DNA from: an archaeon | GTDB taxonomy: Archaea; Aenigmatarchaeota; Aenigmatarchaeia; GW2011-AR5; GCA-2688965 | Length of the DNA stretch: 9,151 nt | Assembly (NCBI GenBank): GCA_002688965.1 | Contig: NZEE01000101.1 | Coordinates: forward strand, 1 to 9,151 | Direction: 5' to 3' | In this document: piece by piece, positions 5,574-9,151 of the stretch | Layout of the letters: each line of letters opens with the position of its first letter | Position numbering within the stretch: position 1 is the stretch's first letter | The notes under the pieces: generated by a model | The model's input: the letters and a program-made list of their open reading frames with translations, nothing else | Told to the model about the DNA's origin: nothing | Databases searched by the model: none | Made by a program: the position numbers and the translations under genes

Positions 5574-7380
5574 AATTGGACAAAGCACAAACTTAGTTTT
5601 ACTAGTCGGAGTTATACTCGCAACAGCAATATCAGTATTCGCAGTTTACTCAACTTTTGATGATGTAGTAAGAAGTATGGTAACTGGAGATCCAGAGATT
5701 GCCGCAAGAGAACTTACATCATATATGGATATTGCAGCATCATCTCCAAACGAGCTTACAATATATTCACCAACGCCAATAACTATGGCAGGTTTTCCGG
5801 CATACGGAACGGTTCTTCTAAATGCTGAAGATCAAGAAATACGTGTTCACCCCTATCCCCAACATTTAATGCAGGCCCAAATACTCAAAGCTATGTATGG
5901 TGAGATATCTGTAGAGGAAGTATACAGCCTCGCATTCCTATATTCTTTCAGAAATAGTGAATTAGTTATGAGAGCAAAAACAAGATTGGCGGGAAGTATA
6001 GCGGCCGATATTACAGCAGAAGCGAAAGACAAAGCAGTTAGAGAAGCACAAGAAGCATTAGCAGAAGACTTTTTTGGAAATTTAGATAGAATTGGAAGAG
6101 AATCAATCGCAGCAAGTACGAGAGAACTCACCTCTAAGAGCGGCAAACGCAGTTTAGATCTTTCCAAAAAATTATCAAATAAATTATCAAATAAATTATC
6201 AAAGCAAATTCGAGTATCTCGCGGAGGATCAAAATTAAGCAAATTACGAAAAGTTGCATCATGGGTGTGGCCACCAAACCTTGCAAGATCAGTAATAAAC
6301 ACTATAGATTCAAAAGTTATGAAAAGTAAAATTCCTGAGTTCAGTTCAAAAGTAGTAACAAAATTAGAACAACGTGCAGCCAAAAAAGCAGCCAAAAAAG
6401 TAAACGATGCAATCGCAAGAGGTGCGGCTACAACCATTGCATTAGATATAGGCGAAACTGCTGAAGATCTTCTACGATTAAGTCCAGACCCATTCTCAAA
6501 AGCAGCTTTAATAACTAGCACACTCGTACGAAAAGGAATATTTATGATATTCGTAGCTGGAGAATTTGTATGGACCTTTTGGCCAATCCATCATGCCATA
6601 CTTAATTCTCGAGATGCAACCGAACAAATCGATAATAAATTTGGAACATTTGAATATCATACTGGAGATATCCCCATACAAGTGGCAATACCCAACTGTG
6701 AAAGTGAACCCTACGTAGTTAATATGAATTTACCAAAATCAGGAGTCCTTGGAACAATTGGTCTGATGGATATTCTAAGCGCACAAATGAATATGCCAAT
6801 GTCAAGGTCAACAGACAAAATCAAGACATATTCAGGAATAACCAATCAACAAGATGAATGTTTTGATGCCCATAATTGGTATCTTGAAGATGGGGGATTC
6901 ATTACAGACGTATTAACTCTTGAAGACTATGTTATAACTCATCCTTATACTCTCGGAATTGCAGTTCCATTTGCTGCATGCGGTATTGTTGGGCTAAAAG
7001 AACCAAGCGATGGAAGTTCATGTATAATGATGATGGAAGCAACACTATTGGGTGCTTGGTCAAATCAAGAAAACTCATTTTTTACAGTAGATGGTTGGAA
7101 AGAAAATTTCCGAGGAAACACGTTTATGATTACAATGTTAGCAATAATGCTCAAACCTGAACCAAATTTCTTTGAAAGTAGACTTGGCGCAATAGCATTA
7201 GGACTCTACAATTTAATGCCTCTAGATTCTCAAAATCTATTCTCATACATTTCAGGAGCAGATGAATTAATCGATGGCGACAAAGAATATTACATGGAGG
7301 ATCCACTAGTAATCAAAATAAGTAAAGAATATGATGAGGAGTCGGACGAATATATTCTGGTGGTGGACAAAGCAATATGA
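5566..7380 (+). CDS. 604-residue pilin-like protein with Lys-rich helical middle
   Basis: Leader MNKIG|Q and a hydrophobic helix about 7-28, as in the neighbouring pilin-like proteins, but the rest is unusual. Residues about 125-285 are helical and rich in Ala, Lys, Arg and Glu, including KLSN-KLSN-KLSK (202-213) and AAKK-AAKK (271-278), each encoded by exact or near-exact 12-base tandem repeats. A hydrophobic segment follows at about 324-341, with Trp-rich VWTFWP at its end. The last about 240 residues form a separate region with four Cys (378, 432, 472, 486); the first 377 have none. A basic block outside the membrane runs against the positive-inside rule, so topology is uncertain: it may bind an acidic surface or polymer, or part of the protein may stay inside. 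The start is set by GGAGGT at 5550. It overlaps the preceding gene by eight bases and the next by ATGA. Function unknown. Confidence 0.78.
   Translation: MNKIGQSTNLVLLVGVILATAISVFAVYSTFDDVVRSMVTGDPEIAARELTSYMDIAASSPNELTIYSPTPITMAGFPAYGTVLLNAEDQEIRVHPYPQHLMQAQILKAMYGEISVEEVYSLAFLYSFRNSELVMRAKTRLAGSIAADITAEAKDKAVREAQEALAEDFFGNLDRIGRESIAASTRELTSKSGKRSLDLSKKLSNKLSNKLSKQIRVSRGGSKLSKLRKVASWVWPPNLARSVINTIDSKVMKSKIPEFSSKVVTKLEQRAAKKAAKKVNDAIARGAATTIALDIGETAEDLLRLSPDPFSKAALITSTLVRKGIFMIFVAGEFVWTFWPIHHAILNSRDATEQIDNKFGTFEYHTGDIPIQVAIPNCESEPYVVNMNLPKSGVLGTIGLMDILSAQMNMPMSRSTDKIKTYSGITNQQDECFDAHNWYLEDGGFITDVLTLEDYVITHPYTLGIAVPFAACGIVGLKEPSDGSSCIMMMEATLLGAWSNQENSFFTVDGWKENFRGNTFMITMLAIMLKPEPNFFESRLGAIALGLYNLMPLDSQNLFSYISGADELIDGDKEYYMEDPLVIKISKEYDEESDEYILVVDKAI
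6169..6204 (+). repeat. 12-base tandem repeat, three copies, within the 604-residue gene
   Basis: Unit AAATTATCAAAT at 6169-6180 and 6181-6192 (identical) and 6193-6204 (last base G instead of T). It is in frame and encodes KLSN, KLSN, KLSK in a basic helical region. Because the unit is a multiple of three, copy-number change would lengthen or shorten the helix without a frameshift. Confidence 0.9.
6376..6399 (+). repeat. 12-base tandem repeat, two exact copies, within the 604-residue gene
   Basis: Unit GCAGCCAAAAAA at 6376-6387 and 6388-6399, in frame, encoding AAKK twice. Same unit length as the KLSN repeat about 170 bases upstream but unrelated in sequence; both add Lys to the helical middle of the protein. 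Confidence 0.85.
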
Positions 7381-7877
7381 AATCTAAGAAAGGAACAGGA
7401 CAAGCAGAAACAATACTATACTTATTTTTTGCAGTCATATTTATCATGGTCGGAATTTTATCAGTCAAAGCATACCTTCTAAATGCTGAACTCAATAAAG
7501 ACTTACATCTTTCAAATCTAGACTTTGGAATATTAAGTGCACGAATGATTGCATCAGACAATTGTTTAAGTGTAAGAGAAACGGTAACCCTTAACGCGGG
7601 TGAAGAAGAATACAAAGTTAATTTCGTGGAAATTGGGAGAGTGGATAAAAATCGGATTAAAAATTCCATAATTAATAAATGTCTAAAGGGTTTTGACAAA
7701 GACACATACAAAATAAATTTATATGAACTCGCAACAGATGGAACTCGAACCATCTTAGAAAATTCAAACGGTTATGGAAACGTTGATTGTGAAAACTCAA
7801 ATAGAAAAGGAGAGTTCTTAATTGGATTAAAAGGTTCAACAACAGAGTTGGGAGTATTTGAAATATGTATAACTTAA
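7377..7877 (+). CDS. Pilin-like protein with canonical Glu+5, four Cys
   Basis: 166 residues. MKSKKG|TGQAE puts Glu (E11) exactly at mature +5 if processing follows KKG; with the 4792 protein this is one of only two members of the array with the classical residue. Hydrophobic helix about 12-32. The ectodomain has Cys at 63, 102, 138 and 164, the last near the C-terminus. The stretch 81-117 (NFVEIGRVD ... YKINLYE) looks like a helix between beta-strands, compatible with a pilin head. It overlaps the 5566 gene by ATGA (7377-7380), and its last 13 bases overlap the next gene. It may recruit or cap minor subunits, since Glu+5 normally contacts the N-terminus of the neighbouring pilin (inference). 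Confidence 0.82.
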   Translation: MKSKKGTGQAETILYLFFAVIFIMVGILSVKAYLLNAELNKDLHLSNLDFGILSARMIASDNCLSVRETVTLNAGEEEYKVNFVEIGRVDKNRIKNSIINKCLKGFDKDTYKINLYELATDGTRTILENSNGYGNVDCENSNRKGEFLIGLKGSTTELGVFEICIT

Positions 7878-8446
7878 AGAAGGGACAAATAAATTTTATG
7901 GTAGAACTTTTTATTGGATCTGTACTAATAATGCTAATTGTTGCAAGTAGTTTTTACTTTGCTGAGAAAGCAAACATAACTGCAAATGCTGATGTATTCG
8001 CGGAGAACACAGAATCAAATTGCTACATAAATCTCAACACAATTATGCAGTCAGACCAATTCCTCGATGGAAAGACTTCAACAAAATTATCTGAATATAG
8101 TCATGCAAAGGATATTCAAGAAACCAATTTAGAAACAATTAGAGATAAATTACAAATTATGCTCCCAACTTCAAGATTTAGTCTAACCTTGTTCAACACG
8201 TGTAATGATTTCAGAGGAGTGTGTGATAAGAAGAAAACGGCAGGCAATGAAATCGCAAAAGCAAGCACAATTAGGTTAGAGAATGATCCAGAGACTACAA
8301 CACCTAAACGATTCCAATTCACTGATACTGCAAATTTCGAGAGGTGCAATTATCCAATTCCAATTGAATGCGACCCAGAAGAATATGTAGAAGATTCAGA
8401 AGAAACTCAATGTAAAATATTTATGGAAATGAGGTTAATTTATTGA
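7865..8446 (+). CDS. Pilin-like surface protein, six Cys
   Basis: 193 residues. MYNLKKG|QINFM leader with Glu at mature +7 rather than +5 (E14), and a hydrophobic helix about 9-33. The ectodomain has Cys at 53, 113, 120, 161, 169 and 183. It ends in KIFMEMRLIY, which looks like a closing beta-strand, as in many pilin heads. The start is supported by GGGAG (7850-7854) with a ten-base spacer. It overlaps the preceding gene by 13 bases and shares one base with the following ATG (TGATG). Probably a minor subunit of the same structure as the flanking 7377 and 8446 products. Confidence 0.8.
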   Translation: MYNLKKGQINFMVELFIGSVLIMLIVASSFYFAEKANITANADVFAENTESNCYINLNTIMQSDQFLDGKTSTKLSEYSHAKDIQETNLETIRDKLQIMLPTSRFSLTLFNTCNDFRGVCDKKKTAGNEIAKASTIRLENDPETTTPKRFQFTDTANFERCNYPIPIECDPEEYVEDSEETQCKIFMEMRLIY

Positions 8447-9151
8447 TGAAACGGGGACAAATGCTAATAATAACGGCAATAGTTTTGCTAGTTTCACTTG
8501 GTGCAGTTCTATTGTGGAATGAAGGAGGAATCACAAAAGAAGTAACCATTGGTCAAACTCAATCAGATATATTTGAAACTTTCGTACTCGGACAAACAAT
8601 TAACAACTATATTGGCGATTCGGCAGAACTTTCAAGATGTAATGCACTACACAAAACGGCATTAGCTTGGAACGAGGAAGCCATTCCAGAGTCAAATGAA
8701 ATAAAGGAATATTTTGAAGATCGATTCAGAGAATATTTACTAATTTATATAGCAGATTTCCCACCAATAAAGAAAACCTCACTCTCAGATGAACATTCAT
8801 TATATACAAACTTGTTCTTCCAATCAGACTTTGATTACGAGAACAAAATAATAAAGGGCGGACCACAAAAGATAATATACACAGAAGGTGATGAAACTGA
8901 AGAATTTACAGACTTTTTAGAAATCCTAAGCCAAGATGGATACGTATACAAATTCAAACCGATTTACTCAATAAATTTTCCAACAGAATTCTTCGACCGC
9001 CTTGAATCAGTCAGAAGTTGGACATCAGGAACTCCAGAAGGATTTGAATCAGTAGTAAATGAACCAACAGAAGAAGATGTAGAAAATACAATAAGTCCAA
9101 CCGGAAGAGTAATCGCAACAACCGATTTGAAGTGTTTAGGAAAAAATGTAC
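8446..9151 (+). CDS. Pilin-like protein, 3' end outside window
   Basis: 235 codons are visible with no stop. MKRG|QMLII leader and hydrophobic helix about 6-24, ending in LLWN. The acidic ectodomain has so far only two Cys (65 and 230). It is helical and aromatic-rich in the first half (YFEDRFREYLLIY). Mature +5 is Ile, again without the classical Glu. The start is supported by GAGGT at 8431-8435 with a ten-base spacer and by the one-base TGATG overlap with the 7865 gene. It continues the fourth transcription unit, so the array extends beyond the window. Likely a minor subunit; the remaining sequence is needed to judge its domains. Confidence 0.78.
   Translation, partial: MKRGQMLIITAIVLLVSLGAVLLWNEGGITKEVTIGQTQSDIFETFVLGQTINNYIGDSAELSRCNALHKTALAWNEEAIPESNEIKEYFEDRFREYLLIYIADFPPIKKTSLSDEHSLYTNLFFQSDFDYENKIIKGGPQKIIYTEGDETEEFTDFLEILSQDGYVYKFKPIYSINFPTEFFDRLESVRSWTSGTPEGFESVVNEPTEEDVENTISPTGRVIATTDLKCLGKNV

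Noticed and set aside
6169..6399. Tandem repeats as a CRISPR array or regulatory repeat
   Set aside because: The units are 12 bases, directly adjacent with no spacers, in frame and inside a coding region.
5853..6521. Long open frame (222 codons) on the minus strand
   Set aside because: It lies wholly inside the 604-residue gene, which has a strong Shine-Dalgarno site, a leader and coupled neighbours. The antisense frame has no promoter or recognisable domain and looks like a by-product of biased codon use.
1..9151. The locus as an archaellum (archaellin) operon
   Set aside because: No archaellin-like long, Gly/Thr/Ala-rich subunit and no archaellum accessory genes were seen. The platform protein alone does not separate pilus from archaellum, and the Cys-rich varied subunits fit a pilus or pseudopilus better.

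Overview
The window looks archaeal, from an AT-rich genome with very tightly packed genes. Three things point to this. First, 12 of the 15 genes start with a short archaeal type IV prepilin leader: a few residues, then K/R-x-G or K/R-A, then a hydrophobic helix. Second, the first gene is the C-terminal end of an archaeal TadC/FlaJ-type pilus platform protein. Third, four genes lack a Shine-Dalgarno site and instead have an archaeal TATA box 24-27 bases (box centre) upstream of the ATG, as expected for leaderless transcripts. The overall style resembles DPANN archaea (Woesearchaeota/Pacearchaeota-like), but that placement is inference; no phylogenetic marker is present.

Layout: all genes are on the + strand. 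After the partial platform gene (1-519) come 13 consecutive pilin-like or pseudopilin-like genes, interrupted once by a polytopic membrane protein (2723-3322). The array appears to form four transcription units, each opened by a TATA box. Unit 1 (559-1252) holds two small Cys-containing pilins, the first with an EF-hand-like loop. Unit 2 (1297-2389) holds a 34-residue micro-pilin followed by a 334-residue pilin-like protein. Unit 3 (2422-4749) holds 49- and 50-residue micro-pilins, the 199-residue membrane protein and a 476-residue Cys-rich pilin-like protein. Unit 4 (4792 to the right edge) holds a 63-residue micro-pilin and five larger pilin-like proteins, the last cut by the window end. Genes inside a unit overlap or abut, and several have a good Shine-Dalgarno site about 10 bases before the start.

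Working model (inference): the platform protein, with an ATPase presumably encoded upstream, assembles a thin extracellular filament or pseudopilus. The small 'TIV...TG' family proteins (559, 998, 4792) are the best candidates for main subunits. The large ectodomain proteins (1385, 3319, 4980, 5566, 7377, 7865, 8446) would be minor or tip subunits. Even cysteine counts in all eight complete Cys-bearing members suggest disulfide-stabilised surface domains. Two of the large proteins (1385 and 3319) share a distinctive Cys-Trp / SGEG motif and are probably related.

No tRNA, rRNA, CRISPR, insertion sequence or attachment site was seen. All non-coding DNA amounts to about 158 bases, nearly all of it in the four promoter gaps.
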